Position numbers and translations under genes: made by a program. A DNA stretch of 64,000 nt from Serinus canaria (lineage: Eukaryota; Chordata; Aves; Passeriformes; Fringillidae): the NCBI RefSeq assembly GCF_022539315.1, contig NC_066315.1:119541374-119605373 (forward strand), given 5' to 3'. Of the stretch, positions 28,061-41,099 are shown piece after piece. Numbering within the stretch: position 1 is the first letter of the stretch; every line of letters begins with the position of its first letter. The notes below the pieces were generated by a model, which worked only from the letters and a program-made list of their open reading frames with translations, did no database searches and had not been told where the DNA came from.

Positions 28061-31000
28061 ATCCACAGAAGCTGATTTGGATGCATGTACCAGTAATATC
28101 AACCAATTCAGGATGTGACAAGAGTAACACAATAAGCACATTTGCATTTTGATCTACTTACATCTTAGACTGAGACAGAATAGTGAATCCTTTAAAGTGA
28201 ACCCAAAAGGGATTTCTCCCACAATTAGGAGAAAATGAGCCATGAGCATAGATATAAATTACATCAGCCTTTGTAAATTCATCTGGCTGCCTTCAGTCTG
28301 ATTTCAGGACTTTAAAATGAGAGAGAGAAAGAATTGTTCCCATGAAACTGCAATAAAAACATTAACACCTTAAAACTCAGTCTAAGCTTTCTGAATGCAA
28401 CAATGGCCAAGGCATTGAAACAAGAGTTTTTAACAAGAACACCACCAAGAAGGGCACATATGCAGCAGGTTCTGCCTTAGGTAAAGCAGCAATTCATTCT
28501 CCCATGCCAAATCAATCAAAAAAGCAACATGTGCCCCATCATACATAAATGTCTGATTCCTGTTAATATATGTGAATGGGAGGAGGAGATGCTTCTTACT
28601 CAGAATCAGTGGGGAAAATTTGAATTTTGGTGATCTTGGAGGATTATTTTGTGACCTCTTTTTTTTTGCTTCAAAGAGAGGTTAATTTCCTTGTAATTTT
28701 CAAGTGGGTATGAAAGATGATGGTGGAAATGATTCATTACCAACCTTGAACTCCAGACTGTTTGAAAGTTGACATCTTTATCAGTACCTGCCATTTCACA
28801 GAATGCACCTATATTTGCATGTAAAATGTACATGAAAGGGCACAGCATTAACAGTGGAATTAATCCAATTATTCTGCTTTTAGACCAGAAAGATTCATTC
28901 TGCAAATTAAACTCTCTGTAACTTAACCTTTTTCTAATACTGTCTATCAATTCTTCAGCTGAGTCCAATAGTAGGAAATACATGTAGGTCTTAAAAGAAG
29001 CCCCAACATCATAAGTGGTGCTATGAACACAAAGGAACTTTAAACTCTCTATAGCAATTTAGGGTGCATTCACTGAACACTCAGAAGAATCAAAAGCCTG
29101 ATCCAGGTCCTTCCTGGGATACCCAAATATTTTAATTATCATAAACTGTATCATATATCAGAAATTTATACTGATATATCTCAACTGCTTCCTATAGCAC
29201 AAAAACATTCCAGAAAGTGTGTTTCAAGTGAGCAGTTTCTTCTAGTCTGATATTTACAAAAGTTTAATGTTTGTGTGTGTAGATACCCAGTGAAATATAT
29301 TGAACTAATTTCCCAGCTATGCCCAAGTAGTGAGGCACTGCCCAGATCTAGTACAACCATGTGGGAGACTACCACATGAAATTTAGGAGCTGAAACTTCC
29401 ACACTTCCAGATTCTAGAGCTGCTGAGGCATAGGAACATTTATGTGGTTTATGGAAAGCTTGCAGACAGCTGTGCCTCATCATGGTACACACACGTTCTC
29501 TGTCCTTCAACAGTGTGTCTAATGCATGTCACAGTGCCCTCAGAGCCAGCACAACAGCCTTCACTCCCTGGAGGCTGTCCACAGATGGTAGCACAGCATG
29601 ATGAATCTCAGACACAGCACAGACAATGGCTCAGGCCCCAGCTAACAAATTTTTTGTACTGAGTCAATGTCACATTAAAATAATGCATTGGTACAAACAA
29701 TTAGACTGATAATGTAATAAGGAAGCTCAAAAGAGTCATAATACACATAATCTAGGAGCAATCTGCAATCTGTAATCTGCAGTTTGTGCAGAATTTCTTG
29801 TCTAATTATAGAAAAGCATAACTTCTCTATATATTGAAGTTCACTAATGAGTCTAGGCCAACTGAAGAAGCCTAAAAAATTGAGCACACTAAACCAATAT
29901 TTACTACTGCAGTATAAGGATGATGCTTTTTTCTGTAGGGAGAGAGATGTATATGTGCAACCACTAATCTTTAAAGATTTGAGAAAATAGATACATCCCT
30001 AATAATTGGATACTTCTAATGAACACCTGCCAATATAGCATACTCAAAAAATCTTGATTTAATACACCATTATTCAGTCACTCTCAAGAGCTTGGGGAAA
30101 CATTAATCATGATGATGAACTTTAAGTTCATTTACTAAGGTATTAATTTTTCTCCATGTGTCCTTTGTCCTGCTCATATAGTTCTCACTTGTAGGCACCT
30201 TTCTCTTCTTACCTTGGACATTGTCCTTGTAACATCCAAGTCCCAGATGACTTGTAGCTCTCCCTGATGCCCAATCCCTGCATTTCAGACAAATTGGATA
30301 TGCAACTGCTCTACTAGAGACAGCTGGAAGCCTTTTTTTCTGGAAGAAAAGCATGAGTGGCATTCAGCACATTTTTTACTTAGAGATAACAGAGCAAACA
30401 GCAATTCTTTGAATCAGTGAAGCCTAATTTCCTAAAGATCTGTGTCTGAGTGTTAGTATGAAAAGTAAATTTTAATATTCATGAGAAGTCTTTTCTGGAT
30501 ATTTATAAGGGCTTCTCTAGGGTGAATTCTCTCTGGTACCTAATAGCTCACACTGCAGCTTTTTCCACAGTTAAAGAAATTTTTTTCCACTACCTGATGA
30601 AAACCACAAAATTTTCATTTAAAATTGCATCCAGCTTCTGCCTTAGGGCCTTTCACTCACAAAGGGATCATTCTGCTAAAAGGAGCTAAATAGAATAATG
30701 CAGACCTACAGTACTCAGAGTGAACCTGCTTAAAATATTCAGGTGGTGAAAACCATTAGACAATTTCAATAGTAACAAATGAACAAGATAAAGTAATTTC
30801 TGGGAAGCATTTCCCTTATAAAGAGGTTCAAATGCTGTTCCTAGTCATATCAAATAACCAGGATATTAGAGGGGAAAAGGACTGTGTACTTATCAAGGCA
30901 CACAACCAGCAGTCCAGTATTGCAGTTTTAAAAATGTTTCTAATCCACTCATTTTCAACAAGTGTGTACTTTAAAATAACCTTTGGCTTTAAGAATTAGA

Positions 31001-32738
31001 AACAGATCCTATTGCTCTGCTTGTCAGTCTGCTTGGGCTTATTCCTTGTTTCACAGAAAGTCAGTCTCTCACTAGAGAGAAGAATGACATGAAAGTACTT
31101 TCCTATCTCAGAACTGTCAAAAAAAATTCTGTTCATCTTCAGTTTATATAATGGATGGTTATGTCTTAAATGATGGTAGTTTGTATAGTGGTCCAATTCT
31201 CTAAGTAAGAGCTTAATCAAGTGACAGAAATGTTTCACTGAAAATTTACGCTGGGGCTCACTGTGAACACCTTGAGTTAATTGCACAAGTCTATGTGCAT
31301 GGACCATATCTGGCTTGGAGACTCACAGGCATCCATCAGTCTGAAGATCACGTATATCCAGTTGGCAGTACAGACAGAAAACCCTATTAATTGTAAGAAT
31401 CTCATGTTTGCCCACAAAACTAAAGATACAAGTCCAAGAGTTTGCTCTAACAGATTAGCCATGCTTCATATAACAGCTGATGTTAACACCTGACTTTTCT
31501 AAAGGAGAGACCTGCAACATCCAGGAAAGAAAGATTTTGGGAAAGCAGAGAAAAAGAGCTATATTCTCCACATGGCTTGCTCCTCATCCCATTCTCTGGG
31601 TGGATAAAGCCATCCTCCTTCTCCACAGCCGTGGTCACCTTTTGCCTCAAACAAACACTCAAGGCTTTTAGTCTTTTTTGTTGTGAAGGACTGAATTACT
31701 GACACAGTTTTCAGGTCTTCAGTCCAGACCAAATGCAAATGCACAATTAACTTTGTCACAGTGTTTCTCTAACTCATAATTAGCTCTGGCAGCAATAGCG
31801 TGGCATGTTTGTTACTCTGATGTACCTGATCCTCACTCTGATAACCAGTGCACACAACAACAGAGAAAGTGTTATGGTGCAGGGGTCATGTTGCCATCCT
31901 GAGTCTCTGGTGGGTTTGAGAATGACCTAGTGGGGGAGTGAAATTGTATCATGGGGCCCACAGTGCCTTGCCATGATTCCGGAACACTATGCAAATAGCA
32001 AATATGAATAATGAACATTTAAAGCAAGAACCAAGCACCAGGCAAACGATTCCTAAACCAGGATATTTGTCTATGTCATTTGCAAGTAAATTCAATTATC
32101 AACAAATTAATAACAATAACAACACAAGTTTGTGCAAAGCATGGGGCACAATCTCCTGTTACTTGCATCTTCTGCAGTCATCTCCATCCATGCAAAATGA
32201 ATGTAACATTTTTCAAATCAAATTTTGTAGGTTTTCTCACCTGACTCATGTCACTGCAGTGATACAATCAACTATCCAGATACATTGGGACAGAGGTCCA
32301 CCGACCACTTCTGCCTGCTCAGCTTGGCATCTGACAGCTCAGCCTGACTTCCTGGGGAAAAATCTATGTCTTGGTCTTTCAGGCCCATTTTTTTCCCCAC
32401 AATCTCTTTCCCATCACTTCTAAATCTGTTAGCCCCTTTCAAAACATCTTATAAACTTTCACCAAAACAGTGACAGGAGAGGGAAGGAATCCATATTAGT
32501 CTCTCTGCTGAGGCTGCAACACACCTTTTCTGTTACTTGATTAATTTAGTAGAAACACTGACCTTTAAGTGTATAGTATTCAGAACCATCCACAGCATAT
32601 GTCACTAGCAGCTAGGGAATGGGACGCAGTGGATGGAGGATACTAAGTGTATCTGTGCAGGATAAGGAGTATTTCAACAGTGTGAAATAATGGAGCTTGT
32701 GGGAATAATTTTCAAGTAAATTGAAGGTATAAGAAATA

Positions 32739-32788
32739 AAGTGACCTTTGTTTTCTATTTTCACTAAAATAGAAAACAAAGGTCACTT
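32739..32788. repeat. Perfect 23-bp stem hairpin
   Basis: Arms 32739-32761 and 32766-32788 are perfect reverse complements over 23 bases around a 4-base CACT loop. The core of arm 1 is gtgacctttgttttctattt. A transcript from either strand would fold into a fully paired 50-nt hairpin. It is shorter and more perfectly paired than a typical pre-miRNA, and nothing nearby indicates a transcript. Confidence 0.96.
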
Positions 32789-33445
32789 CAAAACTAATCT
32801 GTTTAATCTACAGTAAGAATATGAAGTTTCATGACTCTGCTTCCAGTCTTAATCAGCTTCCATATTTGACAACCATGTTAGTTTATATTTCTCAAAAAAA
32901 GCGTGTTTCATTTTTGTATCCATACAGTGCTTTTTACATTCTTCCATTGATTCGCAAAGGACATAATATGCAAATTAAGAACAAGATTTTTAGATTTTTG
33001 TTCGGTTTTTGATTTGTTGTTTTTGTGGATTTTTGTGGGTTTTGAATTTTTAATGGAAACAATGAGAAACGAATTTTAGCCAAGTTAGGAAAATGTGAAC
33101 ATGTAAATTTACACCTCCAGGATGGGTTTTTTAAACATAATGCCATTGCATTCAACCTACACTACAGGAGATTTTTAAAATGGCTATAGTAGGTATAAAA
33201 AATGTCTAATGAAATATTTCAGAAGAGATTACGGTGTGTAACCCACCAATTGAGATTTGATATACTTATGGGGAACCTGAGGACTTGACGTGTAATTTTA
33301 TAAAAGTCGTATTGCCTTGACTTAAATAACACCCCATGGCATTAATCAAACCCCACAGAGCCACTAAGCAGAATCAGAAGCAGAGCGTTCCTGTGTAATA
33401 AGGAAATGAGCATGACCTGAGAAATTACTTCCAAAAGCTGATCAC

Positions 33446-33611
33446 TTACTGGTTGATATTTCTGAAGTTGGTTATGAGCAAAGAGCTCTTGAAATGTTCT
33501 AGCAAAGCCAGTGTGTTAGTATCAAGAGGTTTATTTAAATTTCCTTTGGGTTGGTGAATTTCTATTATTTTATTAAGCTGAGCTTCAAACCACCTCCATT
33601 CCTCTTGGGGT
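33446..33611 (-). other. Sequence adjoining LTR 3' side, possible ERV leader
   Basis: On the minus strand an open frame of about 64 codons runs out of the LTR's U5-like end into this segment (33640 down to 33446). If the LTR is a 5' LTR, this could be the beginning of internal retroviral sequence. Equally it could be host flank. I see no primer-binding site I can identify with certainty and no gag motif. Function unassigned. Confidence 0.25.
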
Positions 33612-34110
33612 CTGTTGGTCACCACGACCCTGAGATACAATAAAAGTCTCTTTTCCAGCCCGCATGCTTGAAGGATGAGTCAGAGCTCTTTGGTTCTCGG
33701 TCTCAAGGTTGTTTATTGCATCTTAAGTACAAAAATTTTTCTCCTGCCCTGCTGATGTCCATCCAGCAGGACAGTTCCAGGCCCACTGCCTGTCCCCGGG
33801 GTGGTGTTATCTCTTTATACTAAAAACTACATATAACATGTTTACAATTACTTTCCAATACCTATCACCTGTGTTAGACAGTGAGCTTCTACTCTAAACC
33901 AATCTGTATCTCTCTGGATTCCCCCACGCTAGTGCTGATCTCCACATCCTGGTCTGTGTTCAGATTTCCCTAAGGCAAGACCCTGGAAACTTGAGAACCA
34001 TCCACCTAAACAGGGCTTTCCCTCAGTTTTTCAGCAGTGAAGTGGAAGCCAGTGAAAGCTTCCACTTTTGGCTCACCAAGTTTTGGCCTCATACACCATA
34101 GGTTTGAAGG
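33612..34110 (-). mobile_element. ERV long terminal repeat, antisense
   Basis: Read on the minus strand this has LTR architecture: a TATA-like TATAAA (33814-33819) followed about 100 bases later by AATAAA (33712-33717). A U5-like segment then contains 'gagaccgagaacc' and 'gggctggaaaagag'. The overall text resembles LTRs I remember from passerine birds. The outer ends are uncertain and I found no target-site duplication. No intact retroviral gene adjoins it. Confidence 0.62.
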
Positions 34111-36679
34111 TGAAAAACTCACACGGACTCACTGTGCAAGCGTGTCCCAGGCAGGGCTCACCCTCCACCCCTGAATAAATCTGCAGCTTCTCCAGGAAGC
34201 TGGCATTTTTTTAGCTGAGATGATGCCACTCATCATTAGAGAAAGCAAGAGTCATTATGAGCAGAAAACTCTGTTTTTCTCATGGCTGTAAGAAAAACTA
34301 CAGTTCTTTCCCAAAAAGAGTTTAGAAATTGAAACCATTACCTGGCAACAACTTCATTATTGTTTGTCTTCAAGGAGGTTCCGCTTGGGCTCAGTGTTTC
34401 ATTTACACATCACAGCAGCACTCTCTTCCAGACATTACAAAGGATAAAAAGGCTGTAGGGAACTCTTAGGGTGAATGTCAAAGAAAAAAAAGCAATTAGG
34501 TTAACTTATTACTCTGTCAGATTTGTCTACAATCCCATACAATGAAAACAGAAACAAACCAAACCAAAAAAATCCCCAAGTTTATCTAATGCCTGAAAAA
34601 TAGTTGAAAGCAATTGGAAGGGTTTTTTTAGCTTGTTGGTTGTTTTGAGCTGCAAGCCAGGAGCAGAGCACAGTTCCATGCCATGTGTTATTCACAGCTG
34701 GAAAAATATGGGCTTATTATTTGCTCAGGGTTTGCTGGTGATATCAAGATATTTCATTAAAAGAAGAAATTTCCACAGGTTTTCTGCATTCCAGTCCTAA
34801 GATTTAATCCCTGGGGAAAATATTGAAAATGAAAAATAATGATGTGAATGAGAGCTCCAAGGCCTGACACTTCACTTGTGAATACAATAAGTTTTAAATA
34901 AATTATCCACATGTAATTTATCATATTTAACTGCAGTACAAGTTTATCAGATGTGTTGACAGCAGTTTCAGTCCAATCTCTTGGAAGCTGACTTCCCAGC
35001 TCCCATCCCAATGGCAGCTGACAATGGCAGCACTAGGCTGCCTAAGCACAGCTCAGTGCCTGGTACCTGCAGAACTGCCCTGCTCAGGGACATGTCCAAT
35101 TTTCCTGCCTTTCAGGAAGATTCAGCTCCCTATAGCTCCCCCAAGACCCCATTAGAAATCAAGATATGGAGGAAGCTCTCTTCCCACATGCTTAGCCCTA
35201 TCTCTCTGTTCACACTATCTATCCTCTTCTACTCAGCTGTAGGAGAGTGCCCTTGTAACTAGAAGCTTCATACCTCTCACAGCTTATCACAATCTCATCC
35301 TCCTCTCTCTGCAACTGGCATCTTCCCATTGCAAAATCCTCTGCTCCTACATGTTGCATTCTCCCTTACTAATAAAGAGAGCATTTAGCTGGTTATTCTG
35401 AGCAGCTGTTGAACATCTCTTCTTCCAGTCCTTGCTGTTTTCCTCCAGCTTTGACCTGTGCAGAAAATACCTTCTACTTATGCCTAAACTATTGTGACAG
35501 ATGACTTTTAATTAATCCATCATTAAATCATTTTTGACATGGAGCAGAAATAATCCAAAATATAAAGTCTGAAAATTCTCACTCCCTTTTCACCAGAGTG
35601 GGGAAAGGCAGAAAAATTTCTGCCTGGTACATAAACCCCAGGCAGGTACTGCAAAACTTCAAATTATGTCTTCTCTAGCAGCTCTCCTGGAATTGAAAAC
35701 TCCTCTTATGGGGCTCTGGCTCGACAAGGATGGGGGAGAAGGTGTGCACTGTAGCAGTGAGGGACTGTGGAAGAGGCAGTGGCAGAGGAAGGCATGAAAG
35801 CCATCTTCTCAGAGATGGTATTTAAGGAAACATATTTTTTCATTGCAGAGTTCAAAGTTAGCAGGCAATATTGGATCACCTAAAGAAGCCTCATACTAAA
35901 TATAGCTTTGGCTATAAGCATCCCCTATATAATATAACCAGCAAGTGCCAGCTCTTCGTAGTGACAGGATTGGGTTTAATTAGACTGTGCAGTTGCATCA
36001 ACTTGCACCAAACTACTGCAACTTCTAGAAAGCAATAGCAGACCAAGTTTATATCTGGGATGTACTGTCCCTGAGATTCACAAAAAAACCTTAATTTTTT
36101 CTCAGGTTGTGATCTGGCATAGGGCCAAAATAAGGGATCTCAATTTAAAGGTCTGTGAATAACACCAGAAAACATTTTAATTGTCAGACAGTGTTAACAC
36201 TCAGCTCATGCTAATAAAAAAAAATAAAAATATGAAAATTACATTAACAAATATAGATTTTTTAAAAAATAAAAATACAAGCTGGAATAGCTTGCTACAG
36301 GAGGTTGAAAAAACTTTTGACTTTTTGGAAATCATCACTATCTTATGTTACACAAAGGAGAGCCTTACATCCTAGAACCTAAATGTTGCAGTGTTGAGCT
36401 CCCAGAGCCACTCAGCAGGCATCCTGTTTGCTTGCCACAAAACCCAACCAGTAAATCTTATCTATTTGACTTCTGCATATGAGAAAATGCCCAAATTCGA
36501 AAGGTCAGTTTCAGCTCTAACTGTAACTCGAATAATTCAGCTTCAATCATAATAAGCCTTTTTTTAGTTCAAGTTTGGTTTCTGTTTGTGTTTTGTCATG
36601 TGACATGTTTTGCCATGTCACAACTGATTGTAGCCCTGATACCAATTACTATTTTCTTGTGCAGATTTGTCCAGAATTT

Positions 36680-36858
36680 AAAAAAAAAACAAACACAAAA
36701 CACTAAACCAAGCATAAAGAACCCACCCCCCAAACCTCCCCCTCCCAAAAAAAACCAAACCAACAAAAACAACAACAACAACAACAAAAAAACACCCAAA
36801 AAACCCCAAAAAACAAAAACCAAACCAAAAACCCCCAAAACCAACCAAACAAAAAAAT
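36680..36858. repeat. A/C-rich low-complexity block
   Basis: About 180 bases made almost entirely of A and C on the + strand: A-runs separated by CC to CCCCCC, including an (AAC)n run near 36764-36786. The complementary strand is T/G-only and gives spurious open frames rich in F, G, L and V. Strand-asymmetric purine/pyrimidine bias is not the feature; the bias is keto/amino. Confidence 0.92.
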
Positions 36859-39800
36859 CCACCGAGAGAAGAAAGGAACAATGAACAATTTTTACAAACA
36901 GACAAAAAACTACCCTCAAACCCATCCAAGTTATGGCTTGTTTTACATTGGCATATTTCCCATGGTCTGTCCTTCCTGGCTGTGTTCTTGCTCATCTCTG
37001 TTGCTGGTTTTGTGCTACTCAGCTCTGTAAGTTTCCATTTAATGGGAACTAGAGAGGAAAAGCTGCCACTATTGTCCCTGTGTGCAGCAGCATTTCACTC
37101 CTGGAGGTGTCCACAAGGCAGCTTTTAAACACTAGTGAGACTAGTGTGTAAAATGCTGTCCCATTGCAGCCTGTGAAAGAGCTGAAAACACTTCCAGGAG
37201 CCCCTCTAGAAACCAAGACTTGGAAAAAGAGCATCAAAACCTAATCTGTGGCAACAAGAATAGAAAACATAGTATTCTGAGTTAGAGAAATATAATAAAG
37301 GAAACCAAGACTTAAATAAAAGAGAGGGAAAAAAGCAAAACAAACCCCAACCACTCAATAGGAAGCATGGAAAGCTATTCCAATAATCAGGAAGTCCCTA
37401 ATCCAGACAAGACTTGGTCTGAACTGTGGTGGGTTATGCTACTGCCAGATGCTATTCCTAATGTGATTTATTTCAAGAGAATATTGAACTTGGCCAAGAA
37501 ACTGCCTTTGTTTGACTTGTTTTTTCTGCAAGTCAAAGGGCACTGGGATGGGCTCCACTCTTCTAGAACTCATTTTTGCCATTTGTTAGACACACTGCTG
37601 GGAAATTAAGATACATTTCAAAACCTTTTGACATTATATTTCAGCATTGCAATAACTGATATGATTACACTCAGGAAAACAATCAACCATTTATTTAGAC
37701 AAGCCAGCTTTGATGTTGATTACAGCAGTCCTCCTGTTGTTGGTGCTTAATGTAATATCTGCTCCTACAAGAAGGAATAGCCATTAAACCAGTCTATAAG
37801 TAGATTATTCCCTTCTCCACAGGGAAGTATCTCTGAGGCAGGGACTGAAAGCCCTGTGTTGAGCTGAAATGGTGTCCTGGACTATAGACAGGGATTGGGA
37901 AGTCTTCAGAGAAAGTGGATCAGGGCCAGCAGTCCTGGTCGTGCCTTCAAGGCCCTGACAAACATAAACTCACTCTTCTTCCTTCAAAAGCAGGCAAATG
38001 AGTGGGTCACATGAGTTCACTGGTATGGTCAAAGTGTTCAGCAGGGGAGAAGACAATTATTTCTTGCAACATTTAGAGTGTGAATCAGAACCATTCTCCT
38101 GGTCATAGCAAGATTTAGCTGTACTTTTGAATGTCTGCCCATCTTTCTCCATCCATGCCTTTCTCTAAACAGCTTCTCCTCTCACTGCTGGGAGGTATTT
38201 GGGAAGCAATGCCTCACAGGGACCTAGCAGGCACATCCATGCTAATTGGGTGTTAAGTCAGAAGGAAGAGGCCCAGGATGTTTACAAGGATGGTCTTGAT
38301 GGATGAAAGGTATTCTGAAGAACATCTCTGTAATGAGGGGGAAAAATCCTGCAGCAGAAATCTTGGTAGAGCAGAGATTTCTCTTTCTCTCGAGCTGTTT
38401 CTTTCTTCCCCTTATCTGACCAGCTGAGACTAAACTCCTCTAAAGGAAATCTTTCCCACATGATCTGAAAGACACTGTTCATCAGCATGGCCATACATTT
38501 TGCATTTTATTTCTGGTAACTAGAGAACCAACAAAGGTTTCCCTTCAATATCCAAGCATGCTGGTAAGAGCAGAAGATGAGTGTTCATAAACATAAACTC
38601 CCCAAGCCTAGAAAAGGAGCAAGCCAAGAACTGCTAGCATTTGTTTATAAAGGAAAATTGAATAAAAAAGATGCAGTGATGTAAAGAGGCATCTAGGCAG
38701 GATAATGTACCTCTATGTGCAAAAATAATTTCCCAGAATAAAATTACTTTTACTGTAGACATACTAGCAAAATAAGGAGTTTTTTATTCCAGAATAAATT
38801 CTCTTTCTTGAAAGCAGATCAGTTGCCTTTTCTGGAGCAGTGTCTAACAGCAGGCATACCACTGTAGCCAATGAACTGCAGGAACTCACCTATGTCTATG
38901 CACTTTCTGTCAGTTTTTCCAATAAGAAAGAATTATTAGTGTCTGGGGGTGTGTGTATGAGAGGGAGATAAGACATTCTTCATTTATCAAATATGAAAAA
39001 TCAAGTAATAAAATCTCAAGAAAACACAGTCTGCTTCAAAACCACTCACTGCATCATGAAAAGCAGTAGAGGAGAACTAGAGCTCCTCACAGCCTATTAT
39101 TTAATGAGAATCTGAAGGAATGAACTACAGTTTCCTACAGCTCTGCCTCATGGGCTTTACTGAACTACAGTGGCTAAGAAGACAGATGCTCCAGTTAACT
39201 TTTCTCAGTGATGTCACATGTACACGCAGATTTTGAGGTGTGTAGCGACACATGAACTCCAAATGTCACCTTTGCCATGCTCTGAGCACAAAGAGGTATG
39301 TAGTTAGCTTCTTCAGCCACCTGCTTTCTTTTTCTTAAACTTGCTGTAATTCAATTGCCTTTGAGAGTTTTGCTCAGCTGAAACTGATTGGTGCATTCAA
39401 AATTTAACGATGAGACATGCAGACAAGTGTACACACAAGGGGTGGAACATATGAAATACACAGATACCAATATTTCAGCTGGGGAGAAGCTGAGTAGAGG
39501 AATGGGTTGCTATGGAGCTTTGTTTATCACATGCAAGATGTGGAAGAGAATTTCCCTGATTGACCATAAGAGTAAGAAGAGTAGGCTGAGCAGCCCAGGC
39601 ATGGATGCCTATGCCACAGATGTCCAGGTTTCAGACAAAGTACATTCTGCTGGAGTTTTTCATAGAAATCCAGCCTTGAACTCAGCACTGACTAGGACTA
39701 CTGCTGTAGTTGCCATTCAGAAAACTTCCACAGGTAGGCTGGGAGATGGTGGGCAAACTTTTTAAAAAATCATACATTTGTATGTCCCCAAGACAGTAGG

Positions 39801-39955
39801 CAAGGAACTATATAAAATGGGTGAAAATTAGCACAGTAAATGAGCATTCAAAGTTTAACCTATTTTTTGGTCAATTGTAATTAAAATCATGTTGGCAAAT
39901 ACTGCCCAATCTCTTTCTTGGATAACTTTCAAAAGAATTAGGAGGTCTTTGAATT

Positions 39956-39977
39956 AAAAAAAAAAAAAAAAAAAAAA
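39956..39977. repeat. Poly(A) run
   Basis: Twenty-two consecutive A. No processed-gene body or target-site duplication was recognised beside it. Confidence 0.95.
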
Positions 39978-40556
39978 GAAGAAAGCTGATAAAAATTTTG
40001 TTGGAAAGCCTTCATCCCAGCAGCAAAATGTGCAACAGTTAAGGCTGAATCTCAGAGTTATAGGATGAGATGAAGCCTGAGCAACACAATGCAGAGGGCA
40101 AAGCTACAGATGAACTGTTATGAAACCTGAGAAACAGAGAGGAACTTGAAAAGGAAAAAAGCTTTCTAATCTGATACCTGAAATATAGTGGGGCATTAAT
40201 GAATGAGGGAAAGAGACTTCCTCCCATTATCAGGAATGATCAAGGAAAAACAATAAAGAGCTATAAAATACGATGGGAGTAGCTGAAGTCTTGATTGCAG
40301 CCTGCAACCTTGCCAAGACTTGATGACAAAAATGCATTAGCCCTGCCCCATGAAGGGTCCTGGCTCTCCAGGCACTGGATTTCTGCTGTGGGCTTCAGCC
40401 CTCGGCAAGCCCTCAGCATGTCAATAGCAAGGCTGGGCCGGCCAGGAGATCGGCCGGGTACAGTCCTGTGCTGTGTGTTGTGTGCCCTGCCCTGCCCTGG
40501 CTGGGAAAGGAAAACTGGGAAGAGATGCAGTGGATGCACTATTGAGCAGGAGAAGG

Positions 40557-40900
40557 TGGTGTGTGTCTGTGTGTATGGGAGGGGACAGTACATGGAAGTG
40601 CATGTGCGTGTGTGTGGTGTGTTTGTGTCTGTGTGCAAGCCTGCACATTCTCTGTCTGGGAGGATGGTGTGTGGGGCGGTCTGAGAGGCGCGTGTATCCC
40701 ATACGTAGGAATGTTAACATGGATTCTCCCGTGTGTGAGAGGGGAATCCCCTGCCTGGAGGGTGCCCTTAGCGTGGGTTGAGTGTGTGCGCGTCTGTACA
40801 TCCCCTGCCTGGGGGGTCAGTGTGGGCTGTGTGTGTACATGCATGTGCACGAGTGTGAGTGTGTCTGTGTGTCTGTGTGTCTGTCTGTGAGTGTGTGCAC
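40557..40900. repeat. GT-rich imperfect repeat upstream of promoter
   Basis: About 340 bases of alternating GT/TG with interruptions. The motif 'atcccctgcctgg' occurs at 40746-40758 and is repeated at 40800-40812, suggesting a decayed minisatellite with a period near 54 bases. The last 45 bases are a tight mix of GTGTCT and GTGTGT units. Alternating purine-pyrimidine sequence like this can adopt Z-DNA. Open frames here (C/V/W/S rich, or H/T rich on the minus strand) are artefacts of the repeat. Confidence 0.88.
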
Positions 40901-41099
40901 CCCACCGGAGGCACTGGCGCGGTGTCTGTGCATGGCTGATGTCTCCGAGCGCGGATGCCCTGCCCGGGCAGGGTGCGGAGGGATGCGCCCCCTTTGTCTG
41001 GGGGCAGCGCGGGGAGGTGGCTGCGTGCCCCGCCCGGGCTAGTGCGGGGTGCCCGCGGGTGCGCGCAGCCCCAGCCGGGCCGGGGAGCGCGGAACGCGC

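Larger units (their letters stand above)
16926..33445. other. Intergenic DNA with simple repeats, no gene seen
   Basis: About 16.5 kb of AT-rich sequence without a supportable gene. It holds short (TA)n tracts near 20298-20310 and 20663-20677, a (GT)n tract at 25472-25487, a T/TTG-rich stretch at about 27930-28060, and two perfect inverted repeats listed separately. Open frames are short and featureless. By synteny with other vertebrates this could be the spacer between KCNB2 and its upstream neighbour. I infer that only from the gene identity. Confidence 0.5.
34111..40556. other. Intergenic DNA 5' of KCNB2, no gene seen
   Basis: About 6.4 kb leading to the KCNB2 promoter. It contains an A/C-rich low-complexity block at 36680-36858, a 22-base A-run at 39956-39977, and otherwise unique AT-rich sequence. 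GC content rises after about 40280. The 125-codon open frame at 39388-39765 starts at GTG and has no recognisable domain, so I do not call it a gene. Confidence 0.5.

Noticed and set aside
32739..32788. Interpretation of the perfect hairpin as a microRNA gene
   Set aside because: The hairpin is too short, has no bulges and a 4-base loop, and there is no sign of a primary transcript. Kept only as a structural observation.
36596..36995. Minus-strand frames rich in F, V, L and G that look like membrane proteins
   Set aside because: They translate the T/G-only strand of a low-complexity A/C block.
39388..39765. 125-codon + strand frame just upstream of the promoter
   Set aside because: It starts at GTG, lacks a recognisable domain or splice context, and the residue pattern is unremarkable.
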